DNA of 64,000 bases from Algoriphagus sp. AGSA1 (GCF_021390545.1 NZ_JAJUWR010000008.1:62001-126000); one strand, 5' to 3'; shown: positions 1-9,979, counted from the stretch's first letter. Made by a program: numbers and translations. The notes: generated from the letters alone by a model not told the origin.

Positions 1-2
1 TC

Positions 3-767
3 CTGTCCGATTTCCCTAATCTAAAACTGATCAGCTCTATGGGGGCAGGCGTGGATCATATTCTACGGGATAAGTCAATTCCAGAATCTATACCAATAGT
101 GCGGATAGTGGATGAAAAACTCACCTTTTCCATGACCAATTATGTGGTGATGGGAGTGCTCAATTTCCATAGACAGACTTTGCGCTATCAGGTTAATCAA
201 TCCCAAAAAATCTGGGATATGAGCAACCCTGAACTGGAGGCGGCCATAGGGGTGATGGGAGTAGGTGCCTTGGGTAAGGACGTGATGGATAAACTGGACT
301 ACATGGGGTTTCCGGTAGTTGGATTTGGATCCACCGCGAAAGCGGATTTTGAATACCCCTATTATGTTGGGAACAAGCTGGAAGAGTTTTTACAAAAGGT
401 AAATGTTATAGTCTGCCTGCTTCCACTTACTCCCGATACCGAGAATATCCTGAGTTTATCGTTATTTGAAAAGTGCAAGCCCAACACCTACCTCATCAAC
501 GTGGCTAGAGGAAAGCATCTGGTAGAGGAGGATTTGATCATAGCCTTAGAAAGAGGATACCTTTCTGGAGCTATGTTGGATGTATATAGAGAAGAGCCCT
601 TACCAGAGGAGCATCCGTTTTGGGACAATCCGAAAATAACCATGACTCCTCACATTGCAAGCGTGACCAACCCTCAGGCTGCGGCACCGCAGGTGATAGA
701 AAACATCAAGCGGATAAGGGAGCATAGAGAATTGATAAATGTAGTTGATCGAAAACGCGGATATTAG
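3..767 (+). CDS. D-2-hydroxyacid dehydrogenase, GhrA-like (5' end missing)
   Basis: NAD(P)-dependent 2-hydroxyacid dehydrogenase of the glyoxylate/hydroxypyruvate reductase A type, a cytosolic enzyme reducing 2-keto acids. The reading frame is open from the window edge (LSDFPNLKLISSMGAGVDHI), so the true start lies upstream and the Met at 39 is internal. Visible are the Rossmann motif GVGALG, the catalytic Arg in INVARG, the Glu in REEPLPEEHPFW and the His in TPHIAS, in the usual order. The C-terminus looks complete. The UspA gene starts 7 bases after its stop, so the two are probably co-transcribed. The exact substrate cannot be read from the sequence. Confidence 0.85.
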   Translation: MSDFPNLKLISSMGAGVDHILRDKSIPESIPIVRIVDEKLTFSMTNYVVMGVLNFHRQTLRYQVNQSQKIWDMSNPELEAAIGVMGVGALGKDVMDKLDYMGFPVVGFGSTAKADFEYPYYVGNKLEEFLQKVNVIVCLLPLTPDTENILSLSLFEKCKPNTYLINVARGKHLVEEDLIIALERGYLSGAMLDVYREEPLPEEHPFWDNPKITMTPHIASVTNPQAAAPQVIENIKRIREHRELINVVDRKRGY

Positions 768-774
768 AAGTTTT

Positions 775-1617
775 ATGGAAAAGACATTTAAAATTTTGTG
801 CCCTACCGATTTTTCAGAATGCTCTCTCAATGCCATAGAATATGCCACCAAATTGGGTGAAAAATACCAGGCTGATTTGGTGCTTTTTCATGTACTGAAT
901 AGGGAGGATTATGAGAAATTGTCTCCTCAGGATATTTCCGGCAAGCATCAGATGGATTTTGTAATGGAAAAATTGAAAAACCTACAAGAGGCAGTGCTTG
1001 GGGAAGGAATTAATAACGGCCTTAAAACTTGTTCTACTGTGGTGAAGGAGGGGAGTATTGTGAAGCAGACCTTGGATTTCGCTGCTGAAATGGATGCGGA
1101 TTTGATAGTAGTAGGTACAGAGGGCGTGAATGATTTCAGGGAAAACATGATTGGGTCCCGGGCAAGTAGAATAGTGGAAAAATCGGATAGGGATATTCTG
1201 GTGGTTCCCAGAAAAGTATATTTCAGAGCTCCCCGTAAGCTTGTGTATGCCAGTGATTACCTGGAGGAGGATAAAGTGGCTATCCAGAAGATCGTGGAAG
1301 TGGCTAGGTTCTTTGATTCTGAGATTGACCTGGTTCATGTCAGCTCCACGCACAAAGCACTTGATAAATCCCTTCACATGACAATGATAGATGAAATCAA
1401 GCCGTTTGTGAAGTATGATAAAGTCAATTATGTCTTGAAATCCTATAAGGATGAGGTGGCGTTGGGGTTGGAAAACTACCTGCAGACTGCCAAGGGTGAT
1501 ATATTGGTTACATTGAGCAAAAAAAAGAGCTTTTTTGATCAGATATTTTCAAAAAACCTCTCAAAAAAAATGACTTACTTTATCAATAAACCACTTTGGG
1601 TGATTAAATCTTTTTGA
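775..1617 (+). CDS. Tandem-domain universal stress protein (UspA family)
   Basis: A 280-residue cytosolic protein with two UspA folds in tandem. The first domain (about residues 1-150) starts KILCPTDFSECS and carries a full nucleotide-binding pattern G-2x-G-9x-G-S (VGTEGV...MIGSRA). The second domain (about 155-280, starting KLVYASDYLEED) lacks that glycine pattern, so probably only the first binds ATP. I chose the ATG at 775; an upstream in-frame TTG at 745 would overlap the preceding gene. It ends 5 bases from the converging TPR gene. Role in stress adaptation is family knowledge only. Confidence 0.88.
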   Translation: MEKTFKILCPTDFSECSLNAIEYATKLGEKYQADLVLFHVLNREDYEKLSPQDISGKHQMDFVMEKLKNLQEAVLGEGINNGLKTCSTVVKEGSIVKQTLDFAAEMDADLIVVGTEGVNDFRENMIGSRASRIVEKSDRDILVVPRKVYFRAPRKLVYASDYLEEDKVAIQKIVEVARFFDSEIDLVHVSSTHKALDKSLHMTMIDEIKPFVKYDKVNYVLKSYKDEVALGLENYLQTAKGDILVTLSKKKSFFDQIFSKNLSKKMTYFINKPLWVIKSF

Positions 1618-1622
1618 AGTTC

Positions 1623-2351
1623 TTACTCACTTTTTTTCCAGCCAAAAACCCCCTTTAAATACTCGGTGAATTCTTTTCTGGTTTGTGCATTATTGAAAAC
1701 AGAACCCAAGGTATTTAAGAAGTGGTTGAAAGTCATTTCTTTCTTTTGAACTGGGGCAATAGGCTTTTCACTTGGTTTCGAGCCTACTTTTGGAAGTTCC
1801 GAGCTTCCCTCATTTGTTTTTAGACCTGGAGTAGGAGTCTCTGTTGGTTTGTACCCCACCAAGTCATCCGCCCTTCCAAAACTTCTCTTAGATCTGTCCC
1901 TATAACCAAGTTTTTCCTCAACCAACCCCTTATTATTATGGGATACAGCATCCTCAGGATCCAGTTCTATTGCTTTTTCATAATCTGCAATAGCACCTTC
2001 CAAATTGCCGATCCTGTCTTTCAGATATGCCCGGCTACTGTAGCGGTAGGGATTTTTGGGATCTAGATTCGCAGCCCGGTCGAGCTCGGATAGAGCCTCC
2101 TCATTTCTCTTGAGCAGATGCAAAACCACTGCCCGGTCAGAAATATAATCGGTATTGTAGGGTTCCAGAGATGTGATCAGGTCAAATTCCACTAAAGCTT
2201 CTTCGGTACGTCCTAGGCGGGAAAGCACACGTCCTCGGCTGAGATGGATCTGAGGTTGGTTTGGGCTGGTTTTTACCAATTCATCAAAGATTACCAAAGC
2301 CTCTTTGAATTTCCCTGATTTATATAATTCTATTCCTTTTTCTAAACTCAT
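1623..2351 (-). CDS. TPR-repeat protein
   Basis: A 242-residue protein with about four tetratricopeptide repeats (residues 1-150; typical stretches are GRTEEALVEFDLITSLEPYN and GNLEGAIADYEKAIELDPED), then a Pro/Lys-rich linker (about 165-200) and a short C-terminal segment ending in GVFGWKKSE. No signal peptide or membrane segment is visible, so it is probably cytosolic and scaffolds protein interactions. Its partner is unknown. It converges on the UspA gene with only 5 bases between stops. Confidence 0.8.
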   Translation of the reverse strand: MSLEKGIELYKSGKFKEALVIFDELVKTSPNQPQIHLSRGRVLSRLGRTEEALVEFDLITSLEPYNTDYISDRAVVLHLLKRNEEALSELDRAANLDPKNPYRYSSRAYLKDRIGNLEGAIADYEKAIELDPEDAVSHNNKGLVEEKLGYRDRSKRSFGRADDLVGYKPTETPTPGLKTNEGSSELPKVGSKPSEKPIAPVQKKEMTFNHFLNTLGSVFNNAQTRKEFTEYLKGVFGWKKSE

Positions 2352-2655
2352 AATTCTGTTTTTTTAACCACAGAGGGCTCGGAGTGATACGCGGAGGGCG
2401 CAAATTTTATATGTTCTTAATCAATCTTTTGGATGCCTGCCGAAGTCTGGTACGAAAACTTAATATTCCCTGATCATTAGTGCCTAATTTTTCGAAACTC
2501 ACCACTTTTCAACCTTCCAACTTTCCAACACACAACCTACCTACCCTACAAATACAAAGTTAATCCCAGAATAGTTTACCAAAGAATCTTTCCTGGGTTT
2601 TTGCCTGCTAATGGATCGGCATGTTATCTTTAAGCTCCCAAGAATAGACTGAGTG
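2352..2655. other. Intergenic region with a dispersed repeat; divergent promoter region
   Basis: About 300 bases between the TPR gene (minus) and holA (plus). Bases 2361-2404 hold a copy of a GC-rich intergenic repeat also present at 50380-50423. The remainder is low-complexity (repeated cttccaac-type runs at 2508-2530) and shows no convincing gene. Promoters for both flanking genes must lie here, but I could not place them with confidence. Confidence 0.5.
2361..2404 (+). repeat. Dispersed intergenic repeat, copy 1
   Basis: Reads tttttaaccacagagggctc and continues with ggagtgatacgcggagggcg. The reverse complement of 50380-50423 aligns over 44 bases with roughly four-fifths identity. Both copies sit close to gene ends and neither overlaps a gene. 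Confidence 0.7.
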
Positions 2656-3684
2656 ATGCCTCAAAATCCACAAACGGTACTTAAAGACCTGAAAGCGAAG
2701 AAATTTGCACCCATTTACTTTTTGGATGGGGAGGAACCCTACTTTATAGACCAGATTACCGACTATATAGAGAAAAATGCTATTGCCGAGCATGAGCGGG
2801 GGTTCAACCAGCTAGTGCTTTACGGAAAGGATGCTAATGTGGGGTTGATCCTGAATAATGCAAGGAAGTTCCCTATGATGGCGGATCGCCAAGTGGTCAT
2901 TGTGAAAGAAGCCCAGAGCTTGCCTGATCTGACCAAGGAGGATTCCCAGAAGTTGCTGGTCAGTTATGTACAAAACCCTTTGCCAAGTACAATTCTGGTC
3001 TTTGCCCACAAGTATAAAAAACTGGATGGGAGAAGTGCGCTCTATAAAGAACTGGATAAAAAGGCAGTCTATGTACGCTCAGAAAAAGTCAAGGATTACA
3101 AATTGACAGATTGGATAGAGGGATTTATCAAGGAAACAGAACATTCCATAGATAATCGCGCTGCCCAACTTTTGGCAGATTCCATTGGCAATAACCTGGA
3201 AGTGCTTTCCAATGAAATTGGCAAAATGCTGATCAATTTCCGTGAGCCGACGAAAATCACCACTGAGCATATCTCCAAATATGTGGGGATCAATAAGGAC
3301 TATAACAATTTTGAGTTTTTAAAAGCCATAGGTTTCAAGGATGTGGTGAAGGCAAACCAGATCATCCATTACTTTATCCAAAACCCCAAGGCCAATCCGG
3401 TGATCCCTATGTTTTCCCTGATGTTCAATTATTTCACCAGAATTGCGCTTATCCATCAGGCTAAGAAATCAGGAGCGGGCGAGCAGCAACTTGCCAGCCT
3501 TTTAGGGCTGCCACCTTTTGTGGTCAAAGAATATTTAGTAGCGTCCAGAAACTACAATTTGGGCAAGGTAATTGATGTGTTCGCATACATCAAAGAGGCT
3601 GATCTTCGTTTCAAAGGAGTTGACTCCGGAAGTATGAGCGAAGCTGAAAACCTCCGCGAACTTGTTTACAAGATTTTGCACTGA
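2656..3684 (+). CDS. holA: DNA polymerase III delta subunit
   Basis: The clamp-loader delta subunit, which opens the sliding clamp during replication. At 342 residues it is of normal family length and begins PQNPQTVLKDLKAKKFAPIY, typical of bacterial HolA (FLDGEEPYFIDQI follows). The N-terminal AAA+-like fold lacks a P-loop, as expected for delta; the C-terminal part (about 210-342) is the collar region. A GTG sits just before the ATG at 2656; the ATG is preferred. It is followed after 16 bases by the large TPR gene, so it may head the long same-strand run. Confidence 0.92.
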   Translation: MPQNPQTVLKDLKAKKFAPIYFLDGEEPYFIDQITDYIEKNAIAEHERGFNQLVLYGKDANVGLILNNARKFPMMADRQVVIVKEAQSLPDLTKEDSQKLLVSYVQNPLPSTILVFAHKYKKLDGRSALYKELDKKAVYVRSEKVKDYKLTDWIEGFIKETEHSIDNRAAQLLADSIGNNLEVLSNEIGKMLINFREPTKITTEHISKYVGINKDYNNFEFLKAIGFKDVVKANQIIHYFIQNPKANPVIPMFSLMFNYFTRIALIHQAKKSGAGEQQLASLLGLPPFVVKEYLVASRNYNLGKVIDVFAYIKEADLRFKGVDSGSMSEAENLRELVYKILH

Positions 3685-3700
3685 TTACCTGAGCCACTTT

Positions 3701-6700
3701 ATGAAACATCACTTTGTGCTCCTTGCGGGCCTGCTCGTGCCGAGCCTAGGACTTAGTTTGGAGGCGTATTCCCAATCTACCCTCTATCAGACCAGTTCGC
3801 AATATAAGCTAGATCATAACCTGGAGCTTTTTGACAAGCAGCTCTTTTCTGCAAGTATCTATGATCACACCCGGCTCTTGGAAAAGCCCATGAGCTCTGG
3901 TCAGGCCAAGACTTCAGAACTGAACAGGGCAATGGCGGCACTGAAGCTGGAAAGCCCAGATGGTGCAGGCCTGATGAAAAAGTACATTTTTGATCACGGA
4001 AATGATCCATCTGTGACCACAGCCGGATTATACCTAGGTGATCATTTTTTCTTTAAGAGGAATTTCTCTGAGGCAATTGAAAGCTATCAATTGGTGGATG
4101 AGGAAAAACTACCCTTGGGCACCCAGGCAGAAGTACTTTTCAAAAAAGGATATTCACATTTCCAACTCAATCAATACGCAGAGGCAGCGCCTTATTTTGA
4201 TGCAGGAAAAGCACTAAACCAACAGGCAAGTTTTGATTCCTATTATTACAGCGGTTTCATTGCTATGGAAAACGGCAACACTTCCAAAGCAATAGCAGAT
4301 CTTCAGACAGCATCCCAATCTGCCTATTACGCCAATAGAGTCCCGTATTTATTAGCCGCACTTTATTATAAGCAGGGCAGCTATGATCAGTTGATCAGCT
4401 ATGCGGAACCAAAATTGACAAACGGTCAAAATCTGGAGAAAAAAGAGGTGATCTACCTGTATCTCGCAGAGGCTTATTATGCTAAGAAGAACTTTGCAAA
4501 AGCAGCAGAAAATTACGATGCCTTCATCAATTCCCGAAAAGGAGAACTCGGGAGAGAGGAAATCTATAAAGCAGGGATATCCCAGTTTGAAATCAAAAAC
4601 TACCAGCGGGCAACCGATTATCTGAAAGCATCTGCCTCAGCTACTGATGAGATTGGCCAGGCCTCCAGTTATTATTTAGCTCAGGCATACCTGAAGTTGG
4701 AAAACTATCAGTTTGCATCCACCAGCTTCCAATCTGCGGCAAAATCTGACTTCAATCCAGCTATCAAAGAGGAATCCATCTTCAATTATGCCAAAGTAAA
4801 CCTGCAGAAAGGAAGTTTTCAGGCTGCGATAACAGCCTTGGATGAATATGTAGATGCTTATCCTTCGGGAAAATATAGGGCAGAAGCTGAAAGTCTCCTT
4901 TCAGAAGCACTGGTAAACACCAACGATTATCTGAGGGCCATCGAACAGATGGATAAGATTTCCAACAAATCACCAAGAATTCAGGAAGCTTACCAGAAAG
5001 TGGCTTTCTATCAAGCCATGGCTTATTACAGGGATCAAAAATTTAACCCTGCTTTGGCATATTTGGATAAATCCCTGAAGTTTCCTGTGGACAGAAGTCT
5101 GGTATTGGATTCACATTTCTGGAAGGGTGAAATCAATTCAGCCGCAAACAATTTGCCCCAGGCCATCAAGGCTTACGAGACTGTGCTGAGCAATCGTCCT
5201 TCCGGAGCAAATGGAACGGTAGCCAAAACCTATTATGGACTTGGTTACGCATATTTCAATTCCCAGCAATATGCCAAAGCTGAAGAGCAGTTTAGAAAAT
5301 TCACAGAAAACAGACAGATCATTGCCAACAAACAGCAATATGATGATGCGGTTTTGAGACTAGGAGATTGCTACTACGTCCAGAAGAGGTTCAATGAGGC
5401 AGCCGCTACTTTTCAAAAAGCTATCAATGAGGGTAACTCAGGGGTGGATTATGCCTATTACAGATTGGCTGTGGTGCAGAATTTCCAGTCCAGGAACCAG
5501 GAGGCATTGGGGCAGCTAGATGCTTTGATATCCAGGTACCCAAATAGCCTGTATTTAGAAGATGCCCTTTTTCAGCGTGGACAGATCTATATGGAGGAAA
5601 GCAGCTATCAGGCGGCCTCAGTGTCTTTCTCCGATCTATTGAGCACAAGACCCAACAGTCCATTTGTCCCGTATGCTTTGGAAGGAAGGGCCGTGGCTAA
5701 TTTCTCTCTTCAGAATTACGATCAGACGGTAAAAGATTATAGCGCGATCTTAAATAACCACCCCAACTCTGAAAATGCGGAAACGGCTCTGAAAGGCCTT
5801 CAGGAAACCTTGGCATTGCAGGGGAGATCAGGAGAATTTTCTGATTACCTGACTCAATATAAAGGTGCGAATCCGAGTAATGGCAGTGTACAGTCTCTGG
5901 AATTTGAAGCTGCAAAAGGAACCTATTTTGACAAAAACTTTGCGCAGGCAACCAGAAGTTTCGAAAGCTACCTTAAAAATTATCCCCAGTCAGCACAGCG
6001 TGCGGACGCCCTTTACTTCCTAGGTGATAGTTATTTGCAGATGGGGGATACGGATAAGGCACTCGTTCAATTTAAAACATTGGAAAGAGAGTCTGCTTCC
6101 CCACAGAGAATCAGGGCAATGCAGAAAATAGGCACTATAGAATTGGATCGAGGTAATTTTGCGGAAGCCATTCCTTATTTGGAAACTTCCGTACAGAATG
6201 CACGAAGCAAACCCGAGGAAGCTGAGGCTGTACAAGGGTTGATGACTGCGAATTTTGAAACAAAGAACTATCAACAGGCAATCACCCAGGCTGAGCGCCT
6301 GTCAGCACTGGACGGAGTGATTCCCGAATCCTCGCCCAAAGCTTTGTTGATCAAAGCCAAATCACAAAATGCACTGAACCAAAAGGGGCAGGCTGAGCTT
6401 ACTTTGACTGCTTTGGTGGGAGATTACAAAACAGAACAGGGTGCGGAGGGTCTTTATCTGCTGGCGTCCGCATTACAGGAAAAAGGGGAAATACAACAGT
6501 CGAATGAATTGATCTTCGATCAATCAGGTCCATTTGTGAATTATGATTATTGGTATGGGAGGATATTCTTGCTTTTGGCTGACAATTATGTGAAAAGCGG
6601 GGAGGAGTTTCAGGCAAAAGCCACGTTGGAATCTATCGTGGAGAACTCCACCAATGCTGAAATAAAAGAAATGGCTCAATCCAAACTCCAAACCCTTAAC

Positions 6701-6703
6701 TAA
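3701..6703 (+). CDS. Large exported TPR protein (1000 aa)
   Basis: Starts MKHHFVLLAGLLVPSLGLSL with a signal peptide ending near AYSQ, so it is exported to the periplasm. Almost the whole mature chain consists of tetratricopeptide-like helix pairs (for example QAEVLFKKGYSHFQLNQYAE and YYRLAVVQNFQSRNQEALGQ), perhaps 20 or more repeats. There are no enzymatic motifs. The start at 3701 is chosen because it begins the signal peptide; an upstream in-frame Met at 3662 overlaps holA. Only 3 bases separate it from the barrel gene, and the motor genes follow, so it is probably a scaffold of an envelope machine. The repeats recall the TPR protein YbgF/CpoB of Tol-Pal systems, but it is far larger and homology is not claimed. 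Confidence 0.85.
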   Translation: MKHHFVLLAGLLVPSLGLSLEAYSQSTLYQTSSQYKLDHNLELFDKQLFSASIYDHTRLLEKPMSSGQAKTSELNRAMAALKLESPDGAGLMKKYIFDHGNDPSVTTAGLYLGDHFFFKRNFSEAIESYQLVDEEKLPLGTQAEVLFKKGYSHFQLNQYAEAAPYFDAGKALNQQASFDSYYYSGFIAMENGNTSKAIADLQTASQSAYYANRVPYLLAALYYKQGSYDQLISYAEPKLTNGQNLEKKEVIYLYLAEAYYAKKNFAKAAENYDAFINSRKGELGREEIYKAGISQFEIKNYQRATDYLKASASATDEIGQASSYYLAQAYLKLENYQFASTSFQSAAKSDFNPAIKEESIFNYAKVNLQKGSFQAAITALDEYVDAYPSGKYRAEAESLLSEALVNTNDYLRAIEQMDKISNKSPRIQEAYQKVAFYQAMAYYRDQKFNPALAYLDKSLKFPVDRSLVLDSHFWKGEINSAANNLPQAIKAYETVLSNRPSGANGTVAKTYYGLGYAYFNSQQYAKAEEQFRKFTENRQIIANKQQYDDAVLRLGDCYYVQKRFNEAAATFQKAINEGNSGVDYAYYRLAVVQNFQSRNQEALGQLDALISRYPNSLYLEDALFQRGQIYMEESSYQAASVSFSDLLSTRPNSPFVPYALEGRAVANFSLQNYDQTVKDYSAILNNHPNSENAETALKGLQETLALQGRSGEFSDYLTQYKGANPSNGSVQSLEFEAAKGTYFDKNFAQATRSFESYLKNYPQSAQRADALYFLGDSYLQMGDTDKALVQFKTLERESASPQRIRAMQKIGTIELDRGNFAEAIPYLETSVQNARSKPEEAEAVQGLMTANFETKNYQQAITQAERLSALDGVIPESSPKALLIKAKSQNALNQKGQAELTLTALVGDYKTEQGAEGLYLLASALQEKGEIQQSNELIFDQSGPFVNYDYWYGRIFLLLADNYVKSGEEFQAKATLESIVENSTNAEIKEMAQSKLQTLN

Positions 6704-6706
6704 ACC

Positions 6707-8434
6707 ATGATAAAGCTAGCGAAAACTGTCCTTATGACAGGGATTATCGGTTTGATGTCCGGATGGGCTATGGCCCAGACCCAGCAAAGAGGGGCGGTCA
6801 CAGACCAGGAATTTGTGATCCGAAAAGACCGTGTACTCACTGTTCCCGTACAGCCTAGAATGTACGAGAAATTACCTGTGCTCCCTAAGCCTTCTGGGTT
6901 GAATGAATATTCTTATTTGGTATCAAACTATCCATTGAACATCAAGCCTTTGGATTTGAAAGCAGAGCCTTCCCAGAAGGTTTATACGCCAGAACGTTTG
7001 GATTTATACCCCGGTTATATCAGGGCTGGTTATGGCAATTTTGCCTCCCCGCTTTTGGAAGCAAGATATATGGGAACAGAAATTTCTGACTTCAATTACT
7101 CCCTTCAGCTGAATCACCAGAGTTTTGGTAAAGGCCCTGTGTTGGCAGAGGAGTCTAAAGAATCCCATACCAACCTCGGATTTGATGGGAGTTACTTCAC
7201 GGATTTTTTTGAGGTTTTTGGTGGAGTGAGTTGGGATCAGGACAGTTATCAGTTTTATGGGGAAGATCCTGATTTTCTGATTGATGAAAACGGTGGTTTT
7301 GCCGGATTTGATGGGAATGTGCTCCAAGCAATTGAGTTTAAAGCCGGGATTAGGGAATTGGAGAAAGTGGGGCCGTTTAGCTACGAAGGACAATTAAGCT
7401 TTAGGAATTTCAATGATAGCTACTTGGTTAAGGAGAATCAGTTCGGAGTAGAGGCTAGTGGTACCATCAGACCTAATGACGACTGGTCGGGGAAAGTAGG
7501 GCTTTCGTATTTCACCACCAAGCCCCAGGATCTAAATTACTCCTTAAACAGGACATACTTTGCCATCCGGCCTACGGTTTCCTATAAATATGAGGCGTTT
7601 AATTTCACTGCGGGTCTGAATCTTGTTTCTGAAAATGATTCCTTGGAGAATAAATCCAGCGATTTCCATGTTTTTCCGGTGCTAAAAGCCAATTATCAGT
7701 TTGCTGAGGAGTTTGGCTTTTTTGGGGAGTTTTCCGGGGATGTACAGCGAAACACTTATTATAGTTTTGTAAATGAAAATCCTTTTTTGGGCCCCAGCGA
7801 TCAATTGCTTAATACAGTTCAAAACTACAAAATCGAAGGAGGGATAATTGGCCAGTTTCAGGGAGCTTTCAGCTATCGTGCTGCTGCCAATGTGAGCCGC
7901 TATAATCAGATGCACTTCTTTGTGAATAATTATACCAATAATCTAGTGACGACCGATTCAGCTAGATTTAGACTGGTATATGATGATAAGACCACCGTTT
8001 TCAACATCAATGCGGAGTTAGGTTATCAGTTTTCTGATATTTATTCCCTTAATGGGAGACTGGATCTATATCAATACGACCTGGGCACCCAGGCAGAAGC
8101 CTGGCATAGACCTGTTTGGGAACTGAGGGTGAACAACCAGCTTACCCCTATTGACCGATTGATTGTACAGGCCAATTTAAACCTCATGGGGGGGGTAAAA
8201 GCCCGTGGTCGTGATATGAACGACATTCTGGGGCAAGAACCTTCTTCAGGCCCTTATGAGGTGGTCAAATTAAAAACTATTGCTGATTTGCAATTGAAAG
8301 CAGATTACGGGATCACAGAGAGAATCTCCATTTTTGCTGAAGGCAATAATCTTCTGAACGGGAAGAATATGCGCTGGCTTAACTATCCCGTGAGGGGAAT
8401 TCAGTTCATCGGTGGAGCATCTTTCAAATTCTAA
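6707..8434 (+). CDS. Outer-membrane beta-barrel protein (TonB-receptor-like, no plug)
   Basis: A 575-residue protein with signal peptide MIKLAKTVLMTGIIGLMSGW (cleavage near AMAQ). After an N-terminal periplasmic segment of about 90 residues the chain alternates polar and aromatic residues in beta-strand fashion, and it ends in GGASFKF, an aromatic-terminated barrel strand. It resembles the barrel part of TonB-dependent receptors, but I see no plug domain. It lies 3 bases after the TPR gene, so the two are translationally linked and probably interact. Function is unknown; it could be a porin, a ligand-gated channel or a structural anchor. Confidence 0.75.
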   Translation: MIKLAKTVLMTGIIGLMSGWAMAQTQQRGAVTDQEFVIRKDRVLTVPVQPRMYEKLPVLPKPSGLNEYSYLVSNYPLNIKPLDLKAEPSQKVYTPERLDLYPGYIRAGYGNFASPLLEARYMGTEISDFNYSLQLNHQSFGKGPVLAEESKESHTNLGFDGSYFTDFFEVFGGVSWDQDSYQFYGEDPDFLIDENGGFAGFDGNVLQAIEFKAGIRELEKVGPFSYEGQLSFRNFNDSYLVKENQFGVEASGTIRPNDDWSGKVGLSYFTTKPQDLNYSLNRTYFAIRPTVSYKYEAFNFTAGLNLVSENDSLENKSSDFHVFPVLKANYQFAEEFGFFGEFSGDVQRNTYYSFVNENPFLGPSDQLLNTVQNYKIEGGIIGQFQGAFSYRAAANVSRYNQMHFFVNNYTNNLVTTDSARFRLVYDDKTTVFNINAELGYQFSDIYSLNGRLDLYQYDLGTQAEAWHRPVWELRVNNQLTPIDRLIVQANLNLMGGVKARGRDMNDILGQEPSSGPYEVVKLKTIADLQLKADYGITERISIFAEGNNLLNGKNMRWLNYPVRGIQFIGGASFKF

Positions 8435-8505
8435 GAATGTTTAGGAGTGAGGGTTGGGGTTTAGACTCAATTCCCTTAGTTTCGTGACATTGCCCCCTTA
8501 AAATA

Positions 8506-9291
8506 ATGACTGATAAAAGCGTAGATAATAAACAGTGGACTGATCCAAAAGATTATGGGCTGCCCTATGTGGAGCTTGTCCCATTGACTCAAATCCGACA
8601 ACCTAAAAGAGAAGAAGAAATAGCAACTGCTATAGATGTGGCAGAAGTCAAAAAGAGAACGATGCAGACTATCACCCCTTCTCTCGCCCAAGCTGAAACG
8701 ATCTCTAGACAGGAACATAAAATAGAGGAAAAGAAATCAGATAATTCCTGGATTTGGATAGCTGCTCTTTTGGCTTTAGGGGTAATGCTTGTAATTATCT
8801 GGCAGATGAATAAGACAGTGGTCTCTGAACAGGATTCGACAGTTCTTGCTTCCAAGTCAGTAGAGGGAGTAGCAAAGCAAGAAAATGATGAAGTTGCCGT
8901 TAACGTCTCTGCAGGTGAAGAATCGGAAATATATGATAATCAGGCTGTTGTTTCGGATTCCGTAAGTTCTCCAACACCTGCGGCTGAATCGGTTCAAACT
9001 GGTACAACAATTGCGCCTAAGGTGTCTGGAAACTTGGTCAGAGTTACTGAAAAAGGAGATCGTCCCCAATTCTATATTATAGTGGGAAGCCTTCCCAATG
9101 AAGCCTTAGCCTTGAAAGAAGCTGAGCAATATAAGAACCGGGCTGAGACGGTTTATCTGATAATGCCATACGAAGATGTCACAAATTATCGTTTGGCAAT
9201 AGGTACTTCACGTGGCTGGACAGCCATTAATGAAGAACTGACTCGTGTCAAAGACCAGTACACAGAGGATTTATGGATTTTGAAATATTAA
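8506..9291 (+). CDS. Single-pass membrane protein with C-terminal SPOR domain
   Basis: A 261-residue protein with a charged cytoplasmic N-terminus (about 1-80), one membrane helix (about 82-102, SWIWIAALLALGVMLVIIW), an acidic Ser/Val-rich periplasmic linker and a C-terminal SPOR-like domain (about 188-261, starting FYIIVGSLPNEALALKEAEQ). SPOR domains bind denuded peptidoglycan at division sites. One base separates it from the proton-channel gene, suggesting it works with the motor and may target it to septal cell wall. The localisation is inference from the domain. Confidence 0.8.
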   Translation: MTDKSVDNKQWTDPKDYGLPYVELVPLTQIRQPKREEEIATAIDVAEVKKRTMQTITPSLAQAETISRQEHKIEEKKSDNSWIWIAALLALGVMLVIIWQMNKTVVSEQDSTVLASKSVEGVAKQENDEVAVNVSAGEESEIYDNQAVVSDSVSSPTPAAESVQTGTTIAPKVSGNLVRVTEKGDRPQFYIIVGSLPNEALALKEAEQYKNRAETVYLIMPYEDVTNYRLAIGTSRGWTAINEELTRVKDQYTEDLWILKY

Positions 9292-9292
9292 T

Positions 9293-9979
9293 ATGATTCT
9301 ACTTCAAACGCTCTCTACAGATACACTTTCTGCAGCAGACAGCCTGGCGATGGGCGCCACGAAAGGTAACATTGGTCTTCTTGATCTATTGATCAAAGGC
9401 GGGTACATGATGGTGCCGCTGTATCTACTTTTCATTTTGGCGATTTTCATTTTTGTGGAGCGCCTGATCACACTCAACAAGGCTTCCAAAACCTCCTCTC
9501 ATCTCATGGATCAGGTAAAGGTGCTGGTTCAAAACGGACAGACGGAAAAGGCGAAAATCCTCTGTGCTGGAGAACAGACTCCGGTAGCTAATATGATTGC
9601 CAAGGGAGTGGAACGTATAGGTTCCCCATTGAAAAACATAGAAGTAGCCATTGAAAACGTTGGGAAAATCGAGATTTACAAATTGGAGAAGAATCTTAAT
9701 CTCTTGGCTACTGTTTCCGGTGCAGCCCCTATGATCGGTTTTCTGGGGACTGTGGCAGGTATGATACAAGCATTTATTGCCATTGCCCAAGAAGAAGGGA
9801 TGGTTTCTCCAAAATTACTCTCTGAGGGTATCTATGAAGCGATGATCACCACAGCAGCTGGATTGGTGGTTGGTATCCTAGCTTACTTGGGTTATAATTT
9901 TCTGGTGTCGAAGGTTTCCAAGCTGGTACACAACATGGAATACTCTTCGATAGAATTCATTGATTTGTTGCAAGACTGA
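9293..9979 (+). CDS. ExbB/TolQ/MotA-family proton channel
   Basis: A 228-residue inner-membrane protein with three predicted helices: about 38-58 (GGYMMVPLYLLFILAIFIFV), about 140-165 (ATVSGAAPMIGFLGTVAGMI) and about 185-205. The conserved LLATVSGAAPMIGFLGTV signature of TolQ/ExbB is intact. It forms the stator that couples proton flow to motion of the partner ExbD/TolR. It lies in the tight SPOR-TolQ-TolR-TonB run with spacings of 1, 5 and 3 bases. TolQ and ExbB cannot be told apart from sequence alone here. Confidence 0.9.
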   Translation: MILLQTLSTDTLSAADSLAMGATKGNIGLLDLLIKGGYMMVPLYLLFILAIFIFVERLITLNKASKTSSHLMDQVKVLVQNGQTEKAKILCAGEQTPVANMIAKGVERIGSPLKNIEVAIENVGKIEIYKLEKNLNLLATVSGAAPMIGFLGTVAGMIQAFIAIAQEEGMVSPKLLSEGIYEAMITTAAGLVVGILAYLGYNFLVSKVSKLVHNMEYSSIEFIDLLQD

